The notes under the pieces are model-generated. The model did not search any database. It worked only from the letters and a program-made list of their open reading frames with translations, and was not told the origin of the DNA. Both the position numbers and the translations under genes were made by a program. Source: Hedera helix (Eukaryota > Streptophyta > Magnoliopsida > Apiales > Araliaceae). From it: a stretch of 64,000 nucleotides of DNA. Position 1 is the first letter of the stretch. Each line of letters opens with the position of its first letter. This document shows positions 1 to 12,666 of this stretch, in pieces. The stretch covers positions 39,516,523 through 39,580,522 of the forward strand of contig OX359273.1 in the NCBI GenBank assembly GCA_947179155.2, in the 5' to 3' direction.

Positions 1-2279
1 TTGGGTTCTTTTTGTTGTTGGTTGTCGCATACTTGTATTGTTGCTTTTGGCATTTCTTGCTAAAAAATAAAAACGAAATTATACGGTAGTTGGGTAGGTA
101 GAAAGTTACCTCAACAAATTATAATATGCTATTATTATTTGAAAGAATTTGATATGCGTTTTCTTACTAAGATAATAAATATATTGAGTCGGTTATATGA
201 CGACCAGATATATTTTTATAATTTCGTTTATGTGTTGTTAACATATTTTTGATCAAATATATGTAACACAACTCTTTAATCAAATAAATAAAAACAGTCA
301 TTTCTCAATGTTATTGGTGAAAATAAGAAAATAATCCATAGAATTAAGTTTTTTTGGGATTTGTATCAGGGGTATATATATATATATTGATGAGTGAGTG
401 TTATACTTACGAATTAGGTACTTTTGAGCTTAATTAGTTGCTTTCTTTAAGTGTTTTTAATTTCATTTTACTTGTTTTTATGATTCTTTTGCAAAAAACA
501 GCTTCGGGAGGTCAAAACAAGAAAATGGAGGTTCAGTGGCAATTTTGTAATTTGGAACAGTAGACTACGCCGGGGCGCGATGTTGCTATACAAAGACTGC
601 GCTGGGGCGTAGTCCGACGACTTTAGTTGGCCCAGTTGTTGCGTTGAGAAATCCGAACCCAGCTAAGAAGTTGGTTGTTGCAGTTATTTTAAAGAGGGAC
701 TCTAGGGCTACAGAGAGGACATAACAGGATATAGAGAGCAAGGGATTGGAGCTATTCGGAGGAAGCTTGAAGAATTGATTGGAAGAACATTAAAAGTGAA
801 AGTGAAGGCCAATGAGACGATAGATTTTTGACAGAGTTTATTCTATTTATTTTTTCTTTATCTTTTGAACATATGAAGTTTTTCTATATTAATTTAATGA
901 TGGTTTTTATTATGATGTGTAACTAAATTCCTCTTTAAGGTTACAATGAAACCGTTGGTTGAACTTTAATTAAATCATCTTAGTTTCAATTATTTGATCA
1001 GTTGTTGGATTAGTTGTTAGATGTTGTGCGTGAATTATAATTGTCTGATCAACAGTTATTTGATTTCTTCGCTGGAATTGAAAGAGAAAATTTAGGAATA
1101 GATCTGGGTATAATAACGTGTGACTTTGTTTGTTCTTCTTAGGAATAGTATCATGATAGTATATAGGATGCAAATACCTATATACCATACGTAACATATT
1201 GAGAGTTTAACCTTAATGAGTCTGTTTCAAGATATTTTGCATAGGCTTATAGCATTATAAATTGGAGTAGATCTTTTTATTAATTATCGAAAGAGATTAG
1301 TAAATAGATAAGTAATCTCAGTTAACAATTTATATGATTAAGTAATTGAAATTAATATGATGATATTATTGTGATGCAACGGAAAAATTGTAAACTTAAA
1401 GTTCTTTATTATCTGGTAATTCATTCTTGTTAGTTAGTTCAATTTTAATTTTAAGTAGTTCATAATTCAAGGTGCATAATCCAAATTTGCTGCAGTTTGA
1501 ATAGAGTTGAATTAATACAAATTTAATAGTCAATATAGTTATTACTACTTGTTCTTCGTGGGTTCGACATCCTTTTTACTACTATATTACTTGATTGACT
1601 GCGTATACTTGCGTGTGAATTCCATATATATAAATCGGACAACATATATATATATATATATTGAAGATTGGTTAACAAAAATTTAAGATATAAAATACTA
1701 GTAGTAATTGGCATATTGGGGAATAGGGGACAGGGATTTTTCTCTCTCTTTCTAATATTAAGTTCTGAATAAGATATAATTTGACAATTTTTAAAAATAA
1801 AATTAATCTTAAAATTTTAACATTAAGAAAAATAATCAATAAATATTTAAGTGTGTACTAAGCAAATACAGGATACTCAAATTAGGGATAATATTCCGAA
1901 CTTTAAACTCTTGTTAGTCCACGAGATAATATCATATCCTTTTTCTTTTTATAACATTAATTTTGTCACAGTGGTATTAAACTAATAAACTGTGTCACAA
2001 TGCCTAGTAGAGCATGTTATAGAGAGATAGGACTCCTTTGCATGACATTGTCTCCATTAGTCATGGTCTACATTGAACCAAAAGGTGATAGTTGGAAACA
2101 TTTTCGCTTTTTTTCTTCCATATATATACCCTATTTCCCAAACTTGGAAGGGCAACTCTTTTAATCATTTCCAAATTAGTTACCTTCATCTTATTTTATT
2201 TATTTATTTTTTGTTTTCTGTTATAAGTTGCTGTCTTTATTTTTGCTCTTAAAAGTTGAAACTTTTTGACATAATAATG
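1..2279. other. AT-rich intergenic region, no gene recognised
   Basis: No open frame here resembles a protein I know. The stretch is AT-rich, with short (AT)n runs near 375 and 1645. The exception is about 490-830, which is GC-richer and contains an imperfect inverted pair (GACTACGCC near 563, GGCGTAGTC near 605). It looks like a fragment of a dispersed repeat, possibly an LTR, but I could not find its ends. Confidence 0.6.
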
Positions 2280-2281
2280 TA

Positions 2282-2542
2282 ATTCTTCCGTTTCAAATTA
2301 TAAGATCAAAATTGACTTTTAAAAAGTCAATTTGAGATGATTTCAAACTCAAAATTGACATGAATTTAATTAGTTTAATTGCAATATAATTATGAATATT
2401 TTATGTTACCTAAAAAGTACTATTAGTTATAAGATTTATTATTCTGAAAATTTAAATGAACCGTATCAATTTTGAGTTTGAAAATATTTCAAATTAACTT
2501 TTTAAAAGTCAATAGTAATTTTATAATTTAAAACGGAGAGAG
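2282..2542. mobile_element. Stowaway-type (Tc1/mariner) MITE
   Basis: The element is about 260 bp with inverted ends: left ATTCTTCCGTTTCAAATTAT, right TTATAATTTAAAACGGAGAG. They match the familiar CTCCCTCCGTTTC-type Stowaway terminus. A TA dinucleotide flanks each side (2280-2281 and 2543-2544). The two halves are themselves near-complementary (AAAATTGACTTTTAAAAAG against CTTTTTAAAAGTCAATAG), so the whole element can fold as a hairpin. No coding capacity. A related half-element lies at 21178-21290. Confidence 0.75.
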
Positions 2543-2544
2543 TA

Positions 2545-2941
2545 TATAAAATTTTTTCATGGCTCCCCAAAAGAGAAAAATCGACACCCAAAATCGGTTG
2601 CTAAATATCAATATTTGAAAATGTTGTTGTAGGGTTAGAGAAGTTCAGAAGTACACAACCTTACCTTTATTACAATAAATAATAAATAAAAAATTGGAGT
2701 AAATAAAAAGAAGAAGTGTATGGTACTGACTACTGAGAAAGAGAACTCAACACATATATAAATATTGAGTCATTGACCATATACCAAAGACAAGAAGTTC
2801 ATAGGAAGATGTCTTCTTCTCATAGTTTACTATGAATCTTGAGTTCTTGCTGGCTTACATATATAAGATGAAGTATTAATTATTCCCAATTATTGTAATC
2901 TAAAATTCATTATAACCTTCTAGCCCATGCTTTGCCTGCAC
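2545..2941. other. Downstream flank of X8 gene
   Basis: I see no gene or repeat here beyond simple AT-rich sequence. It lies 3' of the X8-domain gene, so its right part is probably that gene's 3' untranslated region. Confidence 0.4.
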
Positions 2942-4167
2942 CTACTCAGCATACTCATACTTGCAGTTACCATAGCCTGCAAAAATATTAGGGAAAACAA
3001 ATTCAATAAGGTAAGATGAAAGTCACGAAAATCGAAGTTTTCATTTTAATTTCTCATTTGATCTCGAAAACGAGGTTTTAAGGACAAATTCGAAACTTTA
3101 GAAAAAAGGAAAAGAAAAGTCTAATCCTTTGCATTCAAGGTACATTATACTAGAAGGATAAATTTTTGTAGTCAAAATTAGTGGAAAAAGGGACTTACTA
3201 GGATCAGTGAAGACAATGAGGCCAGAGTTTCCAAAATAACAGTTCCAATAATTTCTGTGGTTGTTCTGGTAGTACACATTCATAACAACTGAGGCCTGGT
3301 TCATGAGTGTGTTTGGGTTAGAGCAAGAACCACCCTCAAGGATCAAACTACAATTCTTCCAGTCGACATGATCACACGCGTACTGTATGTTGTCCTTCAG
3401 TGCTGCATCAGGCGATGAGGGCTTTGCAACGCACCAAGTTTTCTGTGACAAAAAGTTTGTATGAATTCAGGAAATTTAAAGATAAAAAAATTGGATTAGC
3501 AACAAAAGAATGTACAAGAATAATAAATGGTATTCAACTTAAACCTGTCCAGGTGACTGTCCATTTGCAAGCCTTATATTTGCATCTGAAATATCCAGAT
3601 TAAGAAAAATCTTGGATTAGATTGAACAATGTAGTAGTAAAATTGGATCAACCCAAGTTTTGGGTTGCCTACAAGAGCCGATCCAATGCTGACCTTTTGT
3701 TAATAGTGTGTATATATAACAACTATGTTGAGGCTTTTTGGGTGAAAATAGGCATCAATTTACTTTGATGCATATCATCAGTCACCAAACAAACAAATCA
3801 CTAAAACAAAGGCATAAATAATCATTGAATATAAACATCTAGACTCATCTGAAACTCTGATAAGACTAAGCCTTACCAATGAGCAAACTGAGAATATACT
3901 AAGTTGAAAAATAAAAACCCATTCTATATTTTTGAATAGGTAAATCAAATGACTTATAATCTGGGAAACATCCTTTCAGCAGAACAAGAAGAATCCTGGA
4001 CTAAAGAACATGTACAATTAATGGCAAAGCCTAAATAAATATTGTGTTTAGAAATTAGCAAAACATTACAAAAGAAAGTGTGATTAAGTGCAAAAGGTAC
4101 CGGAACTGAAGCAAACCAGCACAATGAAGAGCAGCAGCTGGGGAAGAGACAGAGCTGATTGAGCCAT
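2942..4167 (-). CDS. X8-domain (carbohydrate-binding module 43-like) secreted protein
   Basis: A four-exon gene encoding 128 residues: exons 4101-4167, 3545-3585, 3199-3442 and 2942-2976, all with GT..AG borders and a continuous frame. Residues 1-22 are a signal peptide (MAQSALSLPQLLLFIVLVCF). The mature part is a single X8 domain starting at KTWCVAKP, with the six cysteines expected of the fold (in TWC, YAC, NCS, GSC, WNC and GNC) and an aromatic-rich centre. X8/CBM43 domains bind beta-1,3-glucan (callose), as in Ole e 10 and the plasmodesmata callose-binding proteins, so a role in the cell wall or at plasmodesmata is likely. It ends soon after the domain with no GPI-anchor tail, so it is the short secreted (Ole e 10-like) form. 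Nothing in it looks broken. Confidence 0.88.
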
Positions 4168-4236
4168 TGCTTTGATATGTAGCTAGCAAATAGGCAGCGG
4201 TGGCAAGTTGAGAAGGAATAGTGAGAGGAGGGGTTT

Positions 4237-4246
4237 GAATATATAG
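4237..4246 (-). promoter_or_regulatory. TATA box of the X8 gene
   Basis: On the minus strand CTATATATTC lies about 70 bp upstream of the start codon at 4167, a normal distance for a short 5' untranslated region. Placement is by sequence and spacing only. Confidence 0.55.
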
Positions 4247-4249
4247 AGG

Positions 4250-6924
4250 GACTTAACCCCTCGGTCTGAGGTCCGATCGTCTATATGTAGTAACATTAGT
4301 TTAAACTTTAAAAAGTCGATTAATAGAAATGGGTACTGAAATTCACATTTATAGACGGACATTTATTTAATGAAATATGATTTTCTTGTGATTTGATCTT
4401 TAGGAATGTGTGGCACATGGCTTCATTATTTGATCCTTTTCTTTTCCAGTTTTTAGTAAGTGGTTTAGCTGCAAAATGAGATGTGGGCTTCCCCCAAAAT
4501 CTCACTTTTTACTCCACTTATTTTTAACTTTTTGCACAAAACTTACGACATGGCTTTGCCAGTTACTCCTCCCATGTAGTTTAATTTATACCTTACCAGC
4601 AAACAAGGCAATACTTTGATCATTTAAAGCTATAAAGGACTGGCAGAATGGTACGTGTGCTCTACCGGTTCCACTGCTTATTTTGAGGCTTGGATAAGTC
4701 AGTTAGGTTGCATACAATTTTGGGCCTGATTTTCTATTATAGAACAAACAGTGCAAACATTAAACTGATCTCATTTTAGCATTCACATCTTTTGTAAGAT
4801 CATGTAACTATCAAGAGAACTTTTGGGAACAACTTGACAAAAAAAAAACACTAATTAATAACTCCGCATGTAAATTTAGAACAACATTAGACTTTTTAAA
4901 ATCAAGATGATTCTTTTAAATTTATTAAACAATAAATCTTACAATGAGTTGTAATATTTAACATTGTATCGACTTAAATTAAAGGAGTTTATATTAATTT
5001 TAAATTTAAAAATGTTTTAAATTAAATATAAAAAAATCAAAAATGACCTTATATTTTGCAACGGATGGAATATATTTTCCTTCCGAATTAAAGACATTGT
5101 GTCATTTGTATTATCATTAACAAAAATAACTATTTTTGCGGAACAAAGTTTTTCTACAAATGAGACTAAATGTCAGCCTGCATATCCATACGACCAAACA
5201 AGCACTTATATCACAAGTACTATCATTAACAAAAATATGAAATAAAGTTTTTCTATCAATGAAACTAAGCCTGCATATCCATACGACTAAACAAGCCCTT
5301 ACATCACAGCCATCAATATAGTGATTGGTGAAATTGTTCCATTTGATTTACCCTTGGGTTGGTCCAACACTAAAGTTGGAGACATGACCTTCGTTTAAGT
5401 CATGAGTTTGAACCTTTTCCGTAATTCTTGAGAGATGGACATCTGAGACCATCCATTAGTGAGTTTCTTTATTTGTTGTAATGTATATTTGGGTGACTGG
5501 ACCTCAATGTATTCAATGGTTACTACTATCGAGACATGAGTATCTTGGCAATCTATCTATAAACAAAACAAACTTGCGGAACCATTTCTTGATTATGAGG
5601 AGTTGGAGAAAATGATTGTTGGAACAGATCTTCTTATTTATTTTAAAGAAATGTTATAGGCTTTTGTTTGCGGAAGTGACATGCATGCATTGATTGATCA
5701 ATATTCAGATCCAGCTTATTACTTTCAGAAAAATGATGCAGGGGAGTTTTTCCAGCTTGAATTTTGGTATCAATATCAAACAAGCTAAAGGTGTCTCTAA
5801 AATTATTATATGTAGAATTCAGCCTTGGTGATGCTGGAGGGGAAGGAGTATGTATTCAGCCTTGGTGATGTTAGAAAGCTAGTATATAAAGTAGTACTGA
5901 GCTCAGAGTTATTCCGGGGGCTATGCCTTCGACTCACATTTTCTTTCTTTCTGGCCAACTTGCATGTATAGGAATGTAGTGTGGGCAAACTGATTAGCCA
6001 AATACCGCGTTTGTTGCAATATAAAGTTCAAAATTCTACAGAAAAACGCGATAAAATTGCGTCGACTCAAGGGTAAAACAAATTTTCAGAGGAAAATTAT
6101 ACGGTGCCAAAAAGTATTTTTGCAATGAAATTTTTGGGAATTGATATTTTTATAAGTAAAATTTGATATGTTCGCAAGTTCTCTCTCATATGAGTGTGAA
6201 ATTAATTTATTATTTATATGAGAAGAAACTTGTGAAACTATCACCGCTACTTGTACGTATATCAATTCTCAAAATTTGTTAGTATTGGCTTTGGAGCTGT
6301 TGAAGCTAAATTTACCATTGTATTTATTAAATACTGAAATGAAGGTGATAATTTCTTATTGCCAATCCATCAAAAGCCAGAATATACAACACTAACAGCA
6401 GTTATCTTATATATAACACGTGTAGTTTTTTTTTTTCATTCTGGAATTACATATATATTGCATTTTAACGGCGAGGGGAATTCAATGTTACAGTCGCTGT
6501 TATGCAGAGGCATGGTGCTACCATCTAGCCAAAGGCACTATGGTATAACATGTGTAGTTAAAAACTCCAATTTCAAAGAGAGAATTTTGGTATTTACCCT
6601 TGAATCATTATTTTAAATAATAGCAAGTTGATAGGCCGGGTTTTGGATTTTCCCTTTAGTTGTGGGTAGTAAACTTATTGCATCTAGTTCATTCAATTAT
6701 GGATTTCAGCTTGATATATAGTCAAATTTTAAAAGGCTACGTTAAGGTTCAAAGAATCAAGATTTTCTTCTTTGCATTGATTGATTTTGACACCACTGAT
6801 AATTTTCATTGGTAAAGGACCTTTTCAACCAAGAATCACCGACTGGAACTGTATATATAATTACTTCATTTCACTCGAACTTCATATTCAATACCAATTC
6901 ATTTCAATTAATTCAAGCAGAGCA
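4250..6924. other. Intergenic region between X8 gene and FLS2 pseudogene
   Basis: No protein-coding gene is supported. About 4890-5075 resembles a degenerate Stowaway-like MITE (its right edge reads GCAACGGATGGAATA). A possible SINE at 5340-5530 is listed separately. The last few hundred bases before 6925 would have been the FLS2 promoter. Confidence 0.5.
5340..5530 (+). repeat. Possible tRNA-derived SINE
   Basis: The segment contains AAGTCATGAGTTTGAACC near 5398, close to the B-box region (GGTTCGAACC) of plant tRNA-type SINEs. A weak A-box-like stretch, AAGTTGGAGACATGACC, lies about 30 bp before it. There is no clear poly-A or poly-T tail and no target duplication, so this is a weak call. 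It could be an unrelated intergenic sequence. Confidence 0.3.
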
Positions 6925-9900
6925 ATGGTGTTACAAAATGCTGCTTTTATAGCAGGTTTGTTACTTTCTGTACTATTCGGAACTATATTAACTGCAGAGC
7001 CCAGCTCAGAAGTTGAGCTTCAAGCCTTGAAAGCATTCAAAAATTCAGTCACCAATGACCCGTTTGGCGTTTTTCTGGAATGGAATGATTCTAACCATCG
7101 CTGCAACTGGTCTGGAATCGGATGTGAACCTTCATCCAAATGCGTCGTTTCAATTTCCCTTGTCGAAAAGCAGCTCAATGGCTCAATCTTGCCATTCCTT
7201 GGAAATCTTTCTTCCCTTCAGGTTCTTGATCTAACTCTAAACTCATTCACTGGCAACATTCCTCCACGGCTAGGCCTTTGCTCACAGCTTACTGATCTCA
7301 TCTTTTATTATAATTATAATTCTCTTTCGGGTTAAATCCCAACAGAGCTAGGAAACCTTAGAAATCTGCAGACTGTAGACTTTGGAAACAATTTTTTGAC
7401 TGGAATAATCCCAGAAAGTATAACCAACAGTACTGCACTATTAGCACTCGGGCTAATCTTTAACAATCTCACTGGAGAAATCCCATCTAGCATTGGTAAC
7501 TTGGTTAATCTTCAAATTTTTGTATCTTATGATAATAGTTTGGAAGGTTCAATACCTGCTTCCATTGGTAGGCTGAAAGCTCTTCAAGATGTTGACCTTA
7601 GCCAAAACCGGTTGTCTGGTTCAATTCCCCCAGAGGTGGGAATTTGTCAAACTTGGCAACACTTCAATTATTCCAGAATTCTCTCACTGGCGAAATTCCA
7701 AATGAATTAGGTCGGTGTAGGAAACTGGTCTTGCTAAACATATATACCAATCACTTCACCGGAGCCATTCCTCTAGATCTTGGGAATTTGACAACTTTGG
7801 AGGCCTTGCGGTTATACAATAATAAGTTGAATTCCACAATTCCGTTGTCGTTGCTCCAATTAAAATCATTAACCCATTTGGGGCTTTCACAGAATGAGTT
7901 AATTGGTAGTATACCTTCTGTAGACACCCAAATTTTGCACTTCTCTACTAACCTTGGCAGGAGGGCAAAGTCGTCACTTGACCCGACATGCGAAAAAGGA
8001 AGGTGGACCCCAACACAAAGCCACCCCAACGACTTACGGTTAAATCCGCCACAGCAGACAACGAGCATCAGGCAAGGCAAACAGCTGATCCAGAAGAACC
8101 TGATTGGATCACCAAAGACGACAAATGACCATTTGTGGCCACCACAAATGGCCACTAAGCACAAAGAGCGATTTATACATCAGGTAACAGCCTTCCGAAA
8201 TAATACAGCAAAAAATGACGATTTAAGACCGCGTGACACAGAAATCGAGAAAAGGAAGCCAGACAGCCGCGGATGCATCTGCGGCCAACGACTTTCGGGG
8301 TTTCGCACGGTTCGAGGAGACGGCACACGGCAGCCGAGGTTCGGCGCGGACGGCCACAGCAGGCAGCCGCAGATGCATCTGCGGCTGCCTGGTGAAGGCC
8401 ATAGATCGGCCATTGTTGCGTCCGAGAGCAAGAGAGAAGAAAAAGAAAGGAAATAGAGAGAGAGAAAGTGCGCGGGAGGAGAGAGAGAGAGCTTGGATCT
8501 TGGCTATTTCAAGCAATAGATCCATTGTATTGTGCTAAGTAGTCTAATATTCTTGTGGTGTTGTCCGATTTGTGGAATATAGAAGTTTTAATCGGCATTT
8601 TGCAAGGTGAAGGGAGTGTGTTCTTGAGTTTTTTTATTTGTTGTATTGTTAACATAATGTTGTGATTGGTTTATTTGATGTAGTTTATTGTTATATATTG
8701 ATAAAGGATCCGTGGATTAGGGGTTGTTAGCGAGGGTTCCATCGGAACGTAACTCCTCCTAACGCCCCGAGGACATCCGTACGGTGATATATCGTTCGTT
8801 GTGGTAATGAGTAGTTTGTAGTGATTGAGTTGTGATATTTGAGCTATGTAGTATGATAGCTATGTTTAATATTGTTAGTTTTGGTTTCGTATTGGTTGTG
8901 TAGCGATTTGGGTGACTGTGAGCCTAGGGAGGAGATCCTCGAGATCGAATCCCGATGATGGACGTTTTGGCATATGTAATCCTTGTATAGAGTCCATGAA
9001 TGTGTATTTTGTAAAATTGGGCCTTAAAGCGATACCGAATCGGGATCGGGTTAAGGCTCCGTAATAATGAAACGTGCGATTGTGGGTGTTTGGGGTTGTC
9101 TAGATGGCTCACGTGCCCATGGATAGCCCCGACACGTTTTGGGATGTTTGTCTTAATTTACGGCACAGAAAATGGTTTTCCAAAATAAGGCAAATAATGA
9201 AAATTTTATAAAAGTGATCAATTTAGGGTTTTAGATTCACGAGGTTTAAAATTAAGAGTTTTGGCGAACTTTAATCCTTGTTTGACGAAAAGGCTACGTT
9301 TGGTTTTCAAATGTCATAAAAGATGTTTTCGTGAAAAATAAATAAACATTTTCATTAAACTTTGTGCATAGGGTTAAAGAGTTCTAGAAGTTGCCTTCAT
9401 TTTATTTATATTAACTGTTAGAAGGCAATGTATAGTCTTGATACCTATTTGACAAAAGTTTAAAAACTCTGTTTTCTATAAACGACATCTAATAAAACCC
9501 TCATCGCTTTAAAAAGTAAAATCAATCTTTATCATGAAACAAAGCCTTGTCATTTGGGTCAAAAGACGTATAAAACGCTTTCCAGATAAACACATTTGCC
9601 ATATAAAATAAAAACAAACTGTTTATGCAAAACTCACCACAAACCTCCATTTAGGCGCACACACACGCAATTCACACATTTTTAGGATTTTAAAAGGATA
9701 GGAAAACATCGAGATTGCGGTAACCGTATTTCACGGAAGTCGGGGGGTGCCTAACACCTTCCCCTCGCTTAAGCAAGCCCCCGAACTCTACGAATCTCGG
9801 TTTGCGGACCAATTGAATCGGAGTCACATATGAGCCATTACGATTACGAAAACAAAATTCGGATGAGTTGGTACATCCATTTCAAATATACCAACTGGCG

Positions 9901-12666
9901 ACTCTGGTCAATTGGCTCATAAAAATTCGACATTTCAAAACCCCGTCGACACTAAGCCGACCCTTTTCAAAATCACATTTAATTCAAAGGGCTAAAATTG
10001 GAAAGGGCTTTTAAATATTAAAAAACGAAACGACGAAAATCCCGGCGTCGACACCTTCCAAGATTGATTCTTTGGCATCAATGCAAGTTCTGACCCTCCA
10101 TGCCAATAAGTTTACTGGGGAGATCCCTTCTTCAGTGACAAATTTGACCAATCTAACATATTTGTCCATTAGCTTCAATTTCCTCACAGGGTATACACAA
10201 TTTGAAGAACCTAACCTTAAATGATAATCTTCTTGAGGGAGTTATTCCGCCCAGTATCACTAATTGATATAGGTTTATCTAAAAATAAACTGACAGGGAA
10301 AATTTGTCATGGCTTAGGGAAGTTGCCCAATCTTACCTTTCTATCTGTAGAGCTGAATCAGATGTATGGGGAAATTTTGGATGACCTCTTTGAGTGCACA
10401 AGTCTGACTCGCATAATTTTGAGCCACTACAATTTCAGTGGATCACTGAAACCTAGTATTGGCAAACTCTCTAATCTTGAAAGCCTGATTGCTAGTTCAA
10501 ATTCATTTTCTGGGGGAATCGCAAAAGAGATTGGGAGCCTTAGTCAACTGATTATTTTAATACTTCAAACAAATAGTTTTTCAGGCTTAGTTCCTACTGA
10601 GCTGTCAAAGCTTACTGTCCTCCAAGGCCTTTCACTGCATGACAATCTGCTGGAAGGCGCAATTACAGAGATTTTTTTTGACCTAAAAGAGCTGTCTGTA
10701 CTGTTGTTGAATAATAACAAGTTCATCGGTCCCATTCCAGATGCTGTCTCAAAACTTGAGATGCTTTCACACTTGGATCTCAGTGGAAACAAGCTTAATG
10801 GGTCAATCCCAAAAAGCATGGCAGGTCTGAACCGGATGTTGACCTTGGATCTCTCTCATAACCATCTCACAGGATCAATTCTGGGAACAGTGATTTCAAG
10901 TATGAGAAATTTGCAGATATATCTAAACCTTTCATTCAATTCATTTGCTGGAACAATCCTGGATGAGGTCGGATTGTTAGAAATGGTACAGGCCATCGAT
11001 ATCTCAGACAACAATCTCTCAGGAAGCATTTCAGGAACACTTAAAGGCTGCAGAAATTTGTTCACACTTGATTTGTCAAGAAATAAGCTATTTGGCCAAA
11101 TCATCTCAACCTTTCTTTCAATCAACTTGAAAGAAGTGTTCCAGAGACTGGTCCATTCAGAAACATAAGTGCAACAAGTTTGCTTGGAAACCCATCTCTC
11201 TGTGGAGCCAAATTTCTTCAGCCATGCATCAGCCAGAGCCAATAAAAAAAACCGGCTACCCAAAAAGACTGCATTAATTCTTGCTTTACTTGGATCTTTT
11301 GGTGTGATCCTGCTTTTGCTATTAGCAATTCCAATATTTTGCAGATACATCAAAAAACAGAAGAGCCAGAGATTGCAGAACCAGAGTACACTGCAGCATT
11401 GACCCTCAGGAGGTTTGATCAAAGACTTGGAAGATGCCACTAATTTCTTTAGTGAGGATAATACTCTTGGATTGACTAGTATGAGCACTGTGTACAAGGG
11501 TACACTAGAGGGTGGGCAGATTATAGCCATGAAGAATTTGAAAATGCATCAATTCCCCGTGAACTCAGATAAGAGCTTCAAAAAGGGAGAGCGGGAAGCT
11601 GAAGGCTATAGTTTTAGAATACATGGAAAATGGGACCTTGGAGGGCATTATACATGACCCAGGGGTGGATCAGGCACGATGGACATTATCTGAGAGGATT
11701 GATTTTTTAGTTTCAATCGCAAGGGGGTTGGTTTACTTGCATTCAGGTTATGATTTTCCCATAGTTCACTTTGATTTGAAGCCATCTAACATACTTTTTG
11801 ATGGAGCGTGGGATGCCCATGTGAGTGAATTTGGGACAGCTCGAATGCTAGGTCTTACTCTGCATGATAGAAAGCAGCTCTTCGTCATCATCAGGTTCTG
11901 AAGGCACAATTGGCTACTTGGCACCAGGTATTTTCATCTCTTTCCTGATAATACAGCTCATCTCCATATTTTTAAGTCTCCCACATAGTCTATCATTTCC
12001 CTCCCTGTCTTCTCTAATCATCAGAACAAGGATGATATAGGTCCAACAGGTATGATTCCTACATGAGGTGTCACATTTCACTTTGCAGATATTCCAGTCA
12101 GATATCTTTGACTTCTGAACTTGTAAATTTCAGAATCCCAAAGAATTTTAGAGTATGGAAAGTGCAATTGCCTTATTCATTAAAAAAAATATTACAACTC
12201 TACAGATTCAAAGGAAGAAAAAAAAAACTAAGAAACATTTAGCACTAGAAATACATTTTTATCTTTATTCTCACTCTGCCAGCAAGTTTTAAGTACCATG
12301 TTCCTACATAGGATCTCGTTTAATCGAAGCACATTTTTGTTTCTATCAGAGTTTGCATTTATGAGGAAAGTCACAACAAAAGTAGATGTTTTTAGCTTTG
12401 GAATAATAGTGATGGAGTTCCTATCAAGACACCGTCCGACGGCTCTTTCAGAAGAGGATGGACTGCCAATCACTTTGTCCCAACTAGTTCAGAAAGCTCT
12501 TGCAAAAGGAATTAGAAGATTCCTTCTCGTATTGGACCCTTGTCTAGCTTCAAGTGACTCTAAGAAGCAACAAGTAGTAGAAGAGCTCTTCAAATTAGCC
12601 TTATCTTGCACATTCCAAGATCCCGAGGACCGACCTGATATGGACGAAGTGTTGTCTTCCCTTTAA
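6925..12666 (+). pseudogene. FLS2: FLS2-like leucine-rich-repeat receptor kinase (subfamily XII), pseudogene
   Basis: FLS2 perceives bacterial flagellin at the plasma membrane. This copy has the family layout: signal peptide (from ATG 6925), N-terminal cap (ALKAFKNSVTNDPFGVFLEW, CNWSGIGC), an LRR array to about 11130, a transmembrane segment (about 11270-11345) and a kinase with the expected late intron (11928-12349) splitting LAPE/F. It is dead several times over. There is an in-frame TAA at 7333, a 1-nt loss near 7640, a solo LTR at 7919-10053 and frameshifts with small losses near 10190 and 10255. LRR-coding sequence is missing near 11110, and a kinase N-lobe block after QIIAMKNL is missing near 11590. 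The catalytic DFG has become EFG, and HCD reads HFD in HFDLKPSN. Length before decay would have been near the usual 1,150 residues. The remaining LRRs are well conserved, so loss looks fairly recent. The FLS2 identity is strong; another close subfamily XII kinase is the only alternative. Confidence 0.87.
7919..10053. mobile_element. Solo LTR of an Ogre/Tat-like Ty3-gypsy retrotransposon
   Basis: A 2,135-bp block begins TGTAGACACCC and ends GGCGTCGACA. These are imperfect inverted TG..CA termini, flanked by an identical 5-bp duplication CCTTC (7914-7918, 10054-10058). Removing it with one CCTTC restores the FLS2 frame exactly across SIPS/KIDSLAS. Near the right end are GGGGTGCCTAACACCTTCCC (about 9745) and TGGCGACTCTGGTC (about 9895), which I recognise from Ogre/Tat LTR 3' regions and their primer-binding-site junctions. 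No gag-pol lies inside, so it is a recombined single LTR. Two palindromes centred on ATGCAT lie at 8267-8284 and 8361-8390. Short open frames inside it are not genes. Confidence 0.85.

Noticed and set aside
7751..8538. Overlapping open frames of 83-270 codons in the solo LTR
   Set aside because: They overlap on both strands, cross the LTR boundary and match no gag, pol or host protein. They are chance frames in a GC-richer repeat.
10565..11530. Antisense open frames opposite the FLS2 LRRs and kinase
   Set aside because: Shadows of the sense reading, with no independent support.
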